A stretch of 64,000 nucleotides of DNA, from the NCBI RefSeq assembly GCF_041060425.1, contig NZ_JAULBC010000006.1, positions 310,001 through 374,000 on the forward strand, written 5' to 3'. Within the stretch, counting starts at the first letter, position 1. Each line of letters starts with the position of its first letter. This document shows positions 9,414-18,091 of this stretch, one piece after another. The position numbers and the translations under genes are program-made. Origin of the DNA: Danxiaibacter flavus. GTDB lineage: Bacteria > Bacteroidota > Bacteroidia > Chitinophagales > Chitinophagaceae. The notes beneath the pieces are model-generated. The model saw only the letters and a program-made list of their open reading frames with translations. It ran no database searches and was not told the DNA's origin.

Positions 9414-10019
9414 ATGAAGAAAATTATTATAACACAGGTGCTTGTATTTTTTTGCGTGATATCCGCACTTGCGCAGAAGCAACTGGGTGCCATTTCATGG
9501 GAAATGAATTTTCCTACGAATAACGATTACCTCACCAAGACAAGCTACAGGGGCGGTAAAATTGAGTACCGGTATTTCTTTAAAAAGAATATGTCTGCCG
9601 GCCTTGCTTTAAACTGGGCCAATTATGAACAATACCTGCCGAGACAAACATTCCAAAAGCCTGACGGAAATAGCGCCGTAACAAGTGATTTTGTTGCGCA
9701 GGCATACCAGTTGCCCATCACAGCAACCTACCATTACTATTTTGAAGGTGGTAAAACATTTAAGCCGTACATAGGCGTTGGATTGGGCGGCCAGTATCTC
9801 GGACAGTCGCTTTACTACAATGTGTATGTGACGGATGATAATAACTGGGGCTTTGTTGCGCGGCCGGAAGTGGGTGTACTTATCAAGCCTGAAAAGAGTG
9901 CCGGCTGGGGATTTCTTGTGGCTTTGGGGTATAGCTATTCCACCAATAAAAACGATCTGCTGAACCGCGACAGCTTTAAGAATTTTGGGATAAGTATTGG
10001 ATTTGCATTTGGACAATAG
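9414..10019 (+). CDS. Outer-membrane beta-barrel protein
   Basis: 201 residues with a signal peptide ending SALAQ near residue 20. Amphipathic strands with glycine/aspartate turns fill the rest (KIEYRYFFKKNMSAGLALNW, LPITATYHYYFEGGKTFKPYIGVGLGGQYLGQS, GFVARPEVGVLI, GWGFLVALGYSYS), and the C-terminus is FGISIGFAFGQ, typical of 'outer membrane protein beta-barrel' families that resemble OmpW. It probably forms a small porin-like barrel with the DUF4136 lipoprotein as an operon partner. An octamer array starts 6 bp after the stop. Confidence 0.8.
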   Translation: MKKIIITQVLVFFCVISALAQKQLGAISWEMNFPTNNDYLTKTSYRGGKIEYRYFFKKNMSAGLALNWANYEQYLPRQTFQKPDGNSAVTSDFVAQAYQLPITATYHYYFEGGKTFKPYIGVGLGGQYLGQSLYYNVYVTDDNNWGFVARPEVGVLIKPEKSAGWGFLVALGYSYSTNKNDLLNRDSFKNFGISIGFAFGQ

Positions 10020-10025
10020 AAGACC

Positions 10026-10080
10026 GTAAGAGCGTAAGATCGTAAGACAGTAAGAGCGTAAGATTGTAAGACAGTAAGAG
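10026..10080. repeat. Octamer array GTAAGANN, left copy
   Basis: About seven 8-bp units of the form GTAAGA plus two variable bases (GAC/GAG/GAT and a linker base) fill the gap between 10019 and the next gene. The same octamer occurs in inverted orientation at 10755-10836, so the two arrays bracket the gene at 10114-10605. Confidence 0.9.
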
Positions 10081-10113
10081 GGTTTGCATTTTTAACAACA
10101 TAAATTCTGACAA

Positions 10114-10605
10114 ATGAAAAACTTCCTGGTATTTGGTATTTTACTTGTGTCATTGTCTGCTGCGGCGCAGCCCACCAAGGATGACATTAACCTTATACAA
10201 TCTATGTATGGTAAGGATAAACGGGACCTGATGCAGGAATATCTGCAGATCACTGATTCTGCTAAGTCAACTGCATTCTGGAAGCTTTATGACAGCTATG
10301 AGACTGAAAGAAGAAAACTCGGCCAGGACTATATAGCCCTCTTGGAGGAATATGCAAAAACTTATCAGACCATGGATGATAAAAAAGCGGACGAGCTTGT
10401 TACTAAAGCTTCCGCAAACAATATTGCTTACGAAAATTTGTATCTCAAATACTATAAAAAGATCAAGCCTGTGATCGGCGGCCTTAAAGCAAGTCAGTTC
10501 TTCCAACTTGAAGCCTATATGCGTAACACAGTACGCTCGGCCGTGCTCGATCAAATTCCTTTCATTGGCGAAATAGACCGGAAAAAGATGCAAGTAACGC
10601 AATAG
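10114..10605 (+). CDS. Secreted alpha-helical protein of unknown function
   Basis: 163 residues. A signal peptide (ends SAAAQ, about residue 19) precedes an almost wholly helical, highly charged body: IQSMYGKDKRDLMQEYLQI, FWKLYDSYETERRKLGQDYIALLEEYAKTYQTM, YLKYYKKIKPVIGGLKASQFFQLEAYMRNTVRSAVLDQIPFIGE. The pattern of a helical bundle with conserved 'kasqFfqlE.yi....r' resembles small periplasmic proteins of Bacteroidota without assigned role, loosely CpxP/Spy-like in architecture. A good terminator follows at 10651. It is bracketed by inverted octamer arrays. Confidence 0.8.
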   Translation: MKNFLVFGILLVSLSAAAQPTKDDINLIQSMYGKDKRDLMQEYLQITDSAKSTAFWKLYDSYETERRKLGQDYIALLEEYAKTYQTMDDKKADELVTKASANNIAYENLYLKYYKKIKPVIGGLKASQFFQLEAYMRNTVRSAVLDQIPFIGEIDRKKMQVTQ

Positions 10606-10650
10606 CAATCAGCAAGCAATTACGCCTTTGTAACAATACATTAAACCACC

Positions 10651-10680
10651 AAAAAAGGATGTACTTCGCATCCTTTTTTT
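10651..10680 (+). terminator. Rho-independent terminator after the helical protein
   Basis: Perfect 11-bp stem AAAAAAGGATG / CATCCTTTTTT with loop TACTTCG, ending in a run of T. It lies 45 bp after the stop at 10605; because of its A and T tracts it can act on both strands. Confidence 0.85.
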
Positions 10681-10754
10681 ATTATTTAAATCGGTTGCAT
10701 CATCGCCAACACAACTCCGATCTTTTCATTTTTTCCATCTTACCTATCTCCCCA

Positions 10755-10836
10755 TCTTACACGTCTTACGGTCTTACGATCTTACGATCTTACTGTCTTA
10801 CTGTCTTACTGTCTTACGGTCTTACGATTACGGTCT
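10755..10836. repeat. Octamer array NNTCTTAC, right copy (inverted)
   Basis: About nine units of TCTTAC with two variable bases, the reverse complement of the GTAAGANN array at 10026. It ends 3 bp before the stop of the minus-strand gene at 10840. Together the arrays form a roughly 800-bp inverted repeat pair around one gene. Confidence 0.9.
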
Positions 10837-10839
10837 TCT

Positions 10840-11721
10840 CTACACCGCAGCCATCACCACACTTCCTGCTTGCCTCATCCAGCTCTCTGCGCTGGCGTTT
10901 TCAAACTTTGAAACGGTAATGCCTACAATTTCATCCTGTACTTTAAAGATAGAGGATTTGGTAAGAGATGTTTCATGCAGTTCACACCACATCTGTTGAT
11001 AGTTGCTTGTTCTGATTATCTGGATGTTAGTGCGTATTCTATCGCCTGCGTACTGTAGATGCCCCGTAATGACAATATCGGCACCTGAATTGGTTGCCAG
11101 TTCCCTAATGTCAGAAGTCCTGCTTAAAAGGCTTGTAATGGCCTGGGGTGCTATAACACAAATGCTCTCGAAATGCATTAATGCGGAACTCAATTGCATT
11201 GTTAGTCCGTTGGTAAAAGATTCAAGCAGATCGTTATTCTTCTGGTAGGTGAAAGGAAGCACTGCAACTACCATGTTAGGATGCCCGATGTATGAGCTGT
11301 TGCTGCTTTTTCTTGAAAGACTGGCAACAGGTGCAAACGTGCCGGTGCTATCGCTTTTTGTTGTAGTACTGAATTCCGGAACGTATTTTCCTTTTGGTAT
11401 GGAAATATACACTGTGTTTGCTATATCAGCGTGGTGATAATAATCATCCAGCGCGCGTCTCAATCTGCCTGCGTGTATTCTTACTATACCGTTTTCAGAC
11501 GGTTTAAAATTAGCCGGTTTGCCCAATACGCCCACGGCAATGGTGTATTCCTTAAGGCAATTGGCACGGCCATTCAGTGTTTCATTTACAATGAATACAA
11601 GAAATCGTTTCAGTATTTCAGATTCTACAAAAACGGGATCTTTAAATATTTTTGTCATCTGATCCTGGATCGCTTCTTTTGGGATTGACGCTTCATTTTG
11701 CGTCCATTGAATAGGGGTCAT
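10840..11721 (-). CDS. TolB-like domain protein with N-terminal helical domain
   Basis: 293 residues from ATG 11721 (a frame to 11799 exists but starts with unrelated sequence). Residues about 10-95 match the N-terminal domain often found before TolB-like or adenylate-cyclase-type modules: FVESEILKRFLVFIVNETLNGRANCLKEYTIAVGVLG, then GIVRIHAGRLRRALDDYY and IPKGKYVPEF. Residues about 130-270 are a TolB-N/FlgO-like region (VVAVLPF, FTNGLTMQLSSALMH, ADIVITGHLQYAGDRIRTNIQIIRT, QMWCELHE, IFKVQDEIVGITVSKF). No signal peptide or membrane helix is visible, so a cytoplasmic place is likely. The first domain may bind DNA or a partner; this is unproven. It follows the 11796 gene by 74 bp. Confidence 0.75.
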   Translation of the reverse strand: MTPIQWTQNEASIPKEAIQDQMTKIFKDPVFVESEILKRFLVFIVNETLNGRANCLKEYTIAVGVLGKPANFKPSENGIVRIHAGRLRRALDDYYHHADIANTVYISIPKGKYVPEFSTTTKSDSTGTFAPVASLSRKSSNSSYIGHPNMVVAVLPFTYQKNNDLLESFTNGLTMQLSSALMHFESICVIAPQAITSLLSRTSDIRELATNSGADIVITGHLQYAGDRIRTNIQIIRTSNYQQMWCELHETSLTKSSIFKVQDEIVGITVSKFENASAESWMRQAGSVVMAAV

Positions 11722-11795
11722 AACAATAAGTTTAGTTTTTCTAAATAGGCAGCATCCGGTTAGCGCAGCATAGGTTTTGCAAATGGGTAAATGTT

Positions 11796-12176
11796 TCAAT
11801 TGACATGCTGCGTGATCTCTCCTTTTACATTTTCATACAGTTGGCCAAGCGTTGTGAATGCACCGGACATCATGAAAAAAAGTTCCGACTGCGAAAATGA
11901 CTCCAGTGATTTTACAATCGCCCAGTAGGTGATAAAATGATATTTTCCTTCGTGTATTACATCACGCATGATCTGAAATCCGAGGCAGGTGTCAGGTATT
12001 TGCGTAGATGCCAAACGATAAGTTTGTTCAAATTCTTTTTGATTATGTTCGGGAATGAACCCGGATAATTTTAAGTAATACATATATGTGGTTACAGAAA
12101 GTTTATGGAGGTATGAAGAATGTTCAGATTTGGTATCTATAGATTTCAATTTGTATGCCAGTAAAAATTGCAGCAT
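11796..12176 (-). CDS. Small hypothetical protein, possibly dimeric ferredoxin-like (ABM-type) fold
   Basis: 126 residues, no signal peptide. The C-terminal half (GFQIMRDVIHEGKYHFITYWAIVKSLESFSQSELFFMMSGAFTTLG) has the rhythm of antibiotic-biosynthesis-monooxygenase domains (strand, 'y.f.t.W.s..s...f..s' strand-helix, then GAF.TLG), but I cannot confirm the family. The start at 12176 is the first ATG; an inner ATG in frame (MYYLKL) would also leave the domain intact. It lies upstream of and on the same strand as the TolB-like gene, probably cotranscribed, and downstream of a strong dyad at 12242-12290. Confidence 0.6.
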   Translation of the reverse strand: MLQFLLAYKLKSIDTKSEHSSYLHKLSVTTYMYYLKLSGFIPEHNQKEFEQTYRLASTQIPDTCLGFQIMRDVIHEGKYHFITYWAIVKSLESFSQSELFFMMSGAFTTLGQLYENVKGEITQHVN

Positions 12177-12241
12177 AGCTTTTTTATAACATATTGATTT
12201 TTACTGGCTATCACTGTATGTTGAGGTGATGCAAATAATGA

Positions 12242-12290
12242 CCTCTATCGAAATTTAAAACACGTATCGAAATATCGATAGCAGTAGAGG
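12242..12290. promoter_or_regulatory. Nested dyad with repeated TATCGA
   Basis: The outer arms CCTCTA (12242) and TAGAGG (12285) enclose a perfect inner hairpin TATCGA-AATA-TCGATA (12265-12280) and a further direct TATCGAAAT at 12246. It lies 66-114 bp before the start at 12176 and behind the stop of the sigma-54 activator (12352). It could be an operator for the small-protein/TolB-like pair or part of a terminator for the activator gene; it has no clean T tract. Confidence 0.45.
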
Positions 12291-12351
12291 GCTTTCCATA
12301 GCCGCATTCGGTTGCTGGTTGTTTTTCTTTTCATTGGTTGTCATTTTTCAT

Positions 12352-14418
12352 TTACAGGTTTTCGCGATAAATGTTCAATTTTTTTAATCGCGATCTCAGT
12401 GTACTTGGATGCAGCCCCAATCTGTTAGCTGCGCCGCTTTCGCCATTGATCCTTCCATTACATTCTTCCAGTATTTTCAGGATATGATTTTTTTCTACCT
12501 CTTCAATAGTTGATGAAGAAACAATTGTTGTATCATCGTTAACCGGGTTTTGGTTATTTAATCCTTCGAGTCTCAGTGTGTGCCCTTCTGAAGAAATAAC
12601 AGAACGTTGTATTACATTCATTAACTCACGGATGTTGCCTGGCCATTTGTATTCGCACAATCTGGTCATGTCAGCCTTGCTTACGTCGGTGATCTGTTTG
12701 TTATGTTCAGCAGATATTGTTCTAACAAAGTGTCCTACAAGCAGCGGAATATCTCCGGGTCTTTTTCGTAGTGGAGGAATAGTGATGGGAAATACATTCA
12801 GCCGGTAAAAGAGATCCTCCCTGAAATGCCCTTCAACCACTTCCCTGGATAATTCCCTGTTTGTTGCTGCGATAATGCGTACGTCAACCTTTATTGTCTG
12901 TTGTCCGCCTATCCGTTCAAATTCACCACTCTGCAGCACCCTTAATAATTTGGGTTGAACAGAAAGGGGCATTTCACCTATTTCGTCCAGGAAGATAGTG
13001 CCTTTATGTGCCAGTTCAAATCTTCCTTTACGTGCTTGTAAAGCGCCGGTAAATGCGCCTTTTTCGTGGCCGAACAATTCACTTTCTATCAGTTCAGGTG
13101 GAAGCGCCGCACAGTTTATTTTGATGAACTGCTTATCACTACGGAAACTGTGGCTATGTATAAAGTGTGCGAAAATCTCTTTGCCCACACCGGTTTCACC
13201 GTTCAGAAGAACACTTGCGTTTGTGTCGGCTACCTTTCTTGCTTTTTGCAAAGCATACAATACTGCGTTGCTTTGACCAATAATACCAGTTTCCATGATT
13301 TGGGAACTGGTTTCGCACGTCGATGGAAGACTTTCTTTTTCAAGTTCATTTTTGAGTAGCTTCAACTGCATCAGTGCGTCTTCCTTATCTGTTATGTTGT
13401 TGCCAATATTCATCGTACCTTTAAGCTTTCCATCCTCATCATACATAAGCATGTTTGTCCAGCTTATCTTTAGCCCGGTGCCGTCTTTTGTGCGGACCTC
13501 AGTAAGAAAATTGGCGATTGTTTGTTGAGTTTGTATTGTTTTTGTGTAAAGCGCTTTTAAAGTATTGCCTGTACCGGCCATAGGAAACTTTTCAAACCAA
13601 TTTTGGTTCAGCAATTCCGAAGCTGAATGATAGCCGAGCGTTTTAACTGTATAAGGATTAACGAAACTGATATTACCGTCTTTGTCCAGGGCAACGATCA
13701 GAAGTTGTGCTGCGTTCAACAGGGAGTTCCATTGAGTTTGTTCCTGATTCAGCTTTTTGATGATGTGGTATTTTTCAAACAGTTTGTTCCTCAACCTGAA
13801 GCTTATAATACATACAAACGTGAGTAGATTGAGGTTAAACGGAAAGAATATTCTAATGCCGCCTGTCTGCTGTTGATCTTGATTGGTCTGATAAAGTACG
13901 CCTGCAAACAGCAGTAGTCCATAGATCAGCATTGCTGTAAAAAGCCATTTAGCTTCCTTGCTCTTGCCTTGTTTTTTCTGATGCCTGGCTGCGAGCATTC
14001 CTTGCGCCCATATCAGTGTCAGCGGAACCAGCATAAACCAAATCCAGTTGGGGCTATCATTGCGTTGCTCTGTAGACACCATCAGCACAAAAGCAACAGC
14101 AAGTAAACCATTGATTACTAATGAAAGTTTTTTTCTGTGGTAATTGCTGTAATAGCTGATAAACCAGGGTAGCAGCAGGTAATGTGCCCATAAAAAAGAA
14201 CACTTAACGTAAAAGGAAAAAGGATAGGGGGCTTGTACTTTTGTAATAAATCCCGCAGGGGGAACAACAATAAACAGCAATACAAGCAGTGCCAGTATTC
14301 CAAACAGCACATCTATCTTTTCACCATCTTTATGCATGCCCACAAACAGGTTTATCAGACCCGCAATGAGAGCAGCTCCTGCAGTAATAAATGCAGTTGC
14401 GAAAATAATTGGTTCCAT
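12352..14418 (-). CDS. Membrane-bound sigma-54 activator with seven TM helices, PAS, AAA+ and Fis-type HTH
   Basis: 688 residues. Seven hydrophobic helices occupy about residues 5-210, then a PAS domain (about 228-345), then the sigma-54 interaction AAA+ domain: Walker A GETGVGKE (407-414), GAFTGA loop (454-459), Walker B TIFLDEIGE (474-482), arginine-finger region FREDLFYRLNVFPI. The C-terminus (644-688) is a Fis-type helix-turn-helix (AANRLGLHPSTLRSRLKKLNIY). The GAFTGA loop contacts sigma-54, so this protein remodels RNA polymerase at GG/GC promoters. There is no receiver domain; sensing must pass through the membrane part or PAS. I found no convincing -24/-12 site in the neighbouring gaps. 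It is transcribed alone. Confidence 0.93.
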   Translation of the reverse strand: MEPIIFATAFITAGAALIAGLINLFVGMHKDGEKIDVLFGILALLVLLFIVVPPAGFITKVQAPYPFSFYVKCSFLWAHYLLLPWFISYYSNYHRKKLSLVINGLLAVAFVLMVSTEQRNDSPNWIWFMLVPLTLIWAQGMLAARHQKKQGKSKEAKWLFTAMLIYGLLLFAGVLYQTNQDQQQTGGIRIFFPFNLNLLTFVCIISFRLRNKLFEKYHIIKKLNQEQTQWNSLLNAAQLLIVALDKDGNISFVNPYTVKTLGYHSASELLNQNWFEKFPMAGTGNTLKALYTKTIQTQQTIANFLTEVRTKDGTGLKISWTNMLMYDEDGKLKGTMNIGNNITDKEDALMQLKLLKNELEKESLPSTCETSSQIMETGIIGQSNAVLYALQKARKVADTNASVLLNGETGVGKEIFAHFIHSHSFRSDKQFIKINCAALPPELIESELFGHEKGAFTGALQARKGRFELAHKGTIFLDEIGEMPLSVQPKLLRVLQSGEFERIGGQQTIKVDVRIIAATNRELSREVVEGHFREDLFYRLNVFPITIPPLRKRPGDIPLLVGHFVRTISAEHNKQITDVSKADMTRLCEYKWPGNIRELMNVIQRSVISSEGHTLRLEGLNNQNPVNDDTTIVSSSTIEEVEKNHILKILEECNGRINGESGAANRLGLHPSTLRSRLKKLNIYRENL

Positions 14419-14853
14419 CCGACAGTTTTAAACTGGCGTCTTAAGGGGTGTAATAAATAGGTCCTGTTTTCGTGGTAATAATCAAGGGGTACTTTAGATC
14501 ATTCTATTATTGCGGCCGGCGCAGTTAGTTGCGGCGTTAAGACGTAACCAATAAGTTTTTTAGCAAAGCAGATCCTGAAAAAGTTTTTTTTTTAATGCAA
14601 TTCCTGGCGAATGTTACGTCCTCGTAATAAATTTAATAAAAAAAGCCAATCTGTAACTTTTTCTTGACCGGGCCAACTGGTGTTCCGCATTGGTATTTAA
14701 CTGTATTACAATCATTTGAATAATTTGTTGCAAAAACTGCAATAAATCTTTTAACAAACTATAAAATCCAGCCATAAGAGAGGTATAAAGAAAACAGGCT
14801 ACCGGTAATGGCAGCCTGTGTTCCTGGTTGGATCCTATGCTGGTTGCTGATAA
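14419..14853. other. Intergenic region upstream of the sigma-54 activator
   Basis: This 435-bp gap holds the promoter of the activator and the 3' end of the beta-helix gene. Visible items are an 8-bp inverted pair CGTCTTAA (14437) / TTAAGACG (14537) exactly 100 bp apart, A/T-rich tracts around 14585-14645, and a weak terminator at 14785. No ORF and no clear sigma-54 site. Confidence 0.5.
14785..14822 (-). terminator. Probable terminator of the beta-helix/FnIII gene
   Basis: On the minus strand a stem ACAGGCT / AGCCTGT closes a 12-base loop and is followed by TTTCTTTAT. It lies 32 bp behind the TAA of the gene ending at 14854. The stem is short, so strength is uncertain. Confidence 0.55.
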
Positions 14854-17289
14854 TTATTGTGGTCTTGCAGATACTTCCGATGAGAGTGGTCCTTCACCCA
14901 CACTATTCAACGCTGAAATAACATAGTAATAGGTTGTGCCATTTGTTTTGTTTCCATCAACATAAGATAGTGTGTTACCGTCCGAGGTGGTTTTAATCAG
15001 GTTGTATTTGCCTGAAGCGGTGCCACGGTAGATCTTATATCCCGTAATGGTGGTGCCACCTGTGTTGGAGGGTTGCCCCCATGAAAGCGTTACAGTAGTA
15101 CTTGCTGCTGTAGCCCTCAAATTGGTAGGTGCTGTCGGCAAAGTATATGAAGATGCCGTGTATCTCACCTCGTTTGATTTAGGAGACTCTGCAGCTGAAT
15201 TTACTGCCGTTACTGTATAATAGTAATTTGTGCCGTTAGTGAGATTCGGATCTGTATAAGTAAGTGTACTGCCTCCCACAGTTGTAAGCAACGTGCCTGA
15301 TCCAGATGCATTGCCACGGTATATCTTGTAATTGGTAATTGTTGCGTTACCATTGCTTAATGGTGCTGACCAATTTAGCGTTGCTTGTAATATGCCGGCC
15401 ACCAGGGAAAGATTTTGAGGTGCAGATGGTGCTACAGGTGGCGGAGTAACCAATACAGAAACTTCATTTGACTTCGCGGACTCCATATGGTTTCTGGTAC
15501 TGGTCACAGTATAGTAATAAGTGGCGGGAGTAAGGCCAGCATCGGTATAGGTTGTAACATTCTTGGCAACGGTTGAAACGAGCTCTGTGGTAAAGCCTTT
15601 CACGGTTCCCCTGTAAACTGCATAGCCGGTAATTGAATCCGCACCAGAAGCTGGTGGGCTCCAGTTTAAAATTGCTTGTCCTACGCCCGGTTGTGCTGTA
15701 AGACCTTGCGGAGCTGGAGGTAAAGGTTCCGGTGCAAGAGAAGCCACAGCATCTGCTGAAGGCTGGGATTCGCCAACTTTGTTTATTGCTGTTACTTTAT
15801 AAATGTAAGTAAAGCCAATAGTTACACTGGTATCGGTATAACTAAGCCCTGAATTTACAGCTACACTACGGTCTGAACCTCTCATTGCGGTTGATCTGTA
15901 TACCTGGTAAGATGCTATTGGTGATCCGCCGTTGACTGATGGTGGGTCCCATGTTAATACAACACTTTTCCCTTGCGGAGTAGCAACCAGGTTTGTTGGT
16001 GGTGCCGGCACTGTTGGCATAACAGAGTCAGAGGATGTTTTGCTGTAAACATCTTTTCTTCCATCGTTGTAATACACGGTGATCTTATCCTGTCCTACAG
16101 AAAAGATTGCGCCGGGAGCTGTTGGGCCGGGAGGGGGAACAACTGAACTAGTGTCTGGTGGAGGAGGAGTTACATGGTTTGTATCCGGAATACCTTCAGT
16201 ACCGCCGATATATTCATTCGGAACGTTGTCTTTTATCTTGGGCCACAAGGTTGGATCGTAGGCGAAATTGGTGATAACACCAGGTATAGATGCCAGAGCG
16301 CCATTGCTTGTTCCATTCTGAATGTACATAGCCTCCCTTGGGGCATTGGAACCACCCTGGAGTACTACATTGGTCATAAATAACTGCATTGCGCCGAGAT
16401 TGTATCCTCTGTCATAACGGTTGTCAATATAAACAGCATTACTATTACCCATTTTGGCGGTGTTTTTCAATACGATATTGTTGTAATAAACCTGTCCACT
16501 GCTAAAGATGGTTAAGCCGGAGCCCACGGATCCATCCACATAAAAATCGCTAAAACTACCAGTGGTGGCATCTTGCACGGCTATGCCGCTTCTTTGTCCT
16601 GACTGGCTTGCTGTACCTGCATTGTACACTTTAAGGCCGGAAACATCACAGTTCTGTGCATTGGTTATCTGAAATCCATCCCATCCACAATTTGTAGCAG
16701 AACAGTTTCTGATTTTCAAGCCAACAATAGGAGGTGTTTTGAAACCATTGTACATATCGGATGTCTGACCGATATAAAAGCCTTCGTTATTACAGTTCTC
16801 TGCAGAACAGTTTTTCAGGGATACATCTCTGATAACAAAGTTGGGGTACGCAAAGGACTGATTAGCGGGGTCTGTCTTAATCATGAATCCTACCGATACT
16901 GTATTGATTGATACATTTTCAACAGCCAGGTTAGTGCACCCGCCCGCTTTAAAGCCGATCGCACCGCTTACACCCTGTACGGTAAGACCATACGCTTTGA
17001 AATAGGAGCTCCCTGAAATCTCTATGCCCCTGTTGCTGGCACCACCTATTATAACGCCGGGAACTGCGGTAACCACAACGGTATCTTTTATAGTTCCTTT
17101 GAGATTGTTAATGTAGAAACTGGTGATGTTTTGGTTAATTAATAATGTGTCACCGGGAGCATAATTTAAGGATGAGGCATCCTGAATGTAAATGCCGGTT
17201 CCTCCGGCATCAGGATTAAGTGTGATTGTTTTGGCCTGACTAACATACATAGTCGTAGCCATGCAAAAAGTAAAAATTACCTTTTTCAT
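14854..17289 (-). CDS. Secreted right-handed beta-helix protein with four fibronectin type III domains
   Basis: 811 residues with a signal peptide ending near SQA (residue 19). Residues about 20-360 form a parallel beta-helix: repeated short strands with Asn/Cys ladders such as IRDVSLKNCSAENCNNEGFYIG, LKIRNCSATNCGWDGFQITNAQNCDVSGLKVYN. After a Pro-rich linker (HVTPPPPDTSSVVPPPGP) and an IFSVGQDKITVYYNDGRKDVY strand pair, four FnIII domains follow (starting near PPTNLVATPQ, APQGLTAQPG, APQNLSLVAG, APTNLRATAA), each with ATLNWS/VTLSW and a YYYTVTA strand. No C-terminal sorting domain is seen. Such proteins bind or cleave polysaccharide; the helix is pectate-lyase-like in fold, but no catalytic set can be named. 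Confidence 0.85.
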   Translation of the reverse strand: MKKVIFTFCMATTMYVSQAKTITLNPDAGGTGIYIQDASSLNYAPGDTLLINQNITSFYINNLKGTIKDTVVVTAVPGVIIGGASNRGIEISGSSYFKAYGLTVQGVSGAIGFKAGGCTNLAVENVSINTVSVGFMIKTDPANQSFAYPNFVIRDVSLKNCSAENCNNEGFYIGQTSDMYNGFKTPPIVGLKIRNCSATNCGWDGFQITNAQNCDVSGLKVYNAGTASQSGQRSGIAVQDATTGSFSDFYVDGSVGSGLTIFSSGQVYYNNIVLKNTAKMGNSNAVYIDNRYDRGYNLGAMQLFMTNVVLQGGSNAPREAMYIQNGTSNGALASIPGVITNFAYDPTLWPKIKDNVPNEYIGGTEGIPDTNHVTPPPPDTSSVVPPPGPTAPGAIFSVGQDKITVYYNDGRKDVYSKTSSDSVMPTVPAPPTNLVATPQGKSVVLTWDPPSVNGGSPIASYQVYRSTAMRGSDRSVAVNSGLSYTDTSVTIGFTYIYKVTAINKVGESQPSADAVASLAPEPLPPAPQGLTAQPGVGQAILNWSPPASGADSITGYAVYRGTVKGFTTELVSTVAKNVTTYTDAGLTPATYYYTVTSTRNHMESAKSNEVSVLVTPPPVAPSAPQNLSLVAGILQATLNWSAPLSNGNATITNYKIYRGNASGSGTLLTTVGGSTLTYTDPNLTNGTNYYYTVTAVNSAAESPKSNEVRYTASSYTLPTAPTNLRATAASTTVTLSWGQPSNTGGTTITGYKIYRGTASGKYNLIKTTSDGNTLSYVDGNKTNGTTYYYVISALNSVGEGPLSSEVSARPQ

Positions 17290-18091
17290 AATCTTTTTAT
17301 TAGCGTGAGGAAATAGGATATCAGCCTGTGTATTTCAGCATTAAACACAACAGTATTAAAGGCCCATAAATCATGAGATGCTTGAGGATATATCCCTGTG
17401 TTTAGTGGAAAACACAGACAATTACAAGATACAACAAGTTATGTCATGTGTCAAGAGGCATGCAAAAAATATGTTTAAAAAAAGAGGGTAGCAAACCTTT
17501 TTTTATTCCAAATCTGGCAGTTGTATATAAGATAATCAAACATTTTTTTTATTGAAGATATTAGTGCACAGATATGTAAATCACCTTATAGCTAAAAGAA
17601 AAAGTATATCATTTATAAGCAAGGCCTTTTGTTCAGAAGCTTAGTTGTTTTTAATAGTACTAATAACATTTTGAATCTTCAATTTGGTTGCAGCTTATTT
17701 GGTTCCGTTTCCACGAATAAAATCTCTATACTCTGGTATAAGACGCAAAGTATAAGCACTTAATCCTCATATGTTGTAAAGAGCTTGATATAAGTAATTG
17801 GTTTTTGTGAAGCGGTATAAAGGTATACGTAGTTCACGCGCAAGTAAAATGAATGCTCAATACCTGAAAACATTTTTTTTTCAAATTTTTTTGCAAATAA
17901 AACCATGGTTGGTTTTTACCGTAATTTAAGTTGTTTATTATATGTCTAACCGCTGCGTCAGCAGGCAAAGAACAAGAATTCATTTAACCGTAAAACAAAC
18001 GTATATAAACGCGAATGGTGTAAATTGATAACAATAACTTAATGAGGAGCTATTCCTTTAAAAAGCATGTAATATTTCAAACCATCGAATT
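17290..18091. other. Long divergent intergenic region with two hairpins
   Basis: 802 bp between divergent genes, A/T-rich and without a credible ORF. A perfect hairpin CTGTGTTT/AAACACAG (17396-17417) lies 107 bp before the beta-helix gene start. At 17477-17506 an A7-G-A-GG / CC-T7 stem looks like a rho-independent terminator although no gene ends there. Near 17870-17900 several T8-T9 tracts occur. Confidence 0.5.

Noticed and set aside
14419..14853. A sigma-54 promoter near the activator gene
   Set aside because: I looked for GG-N10-GC elements on both strands here and upstream of 17289 and 18092 and found only partial matches.
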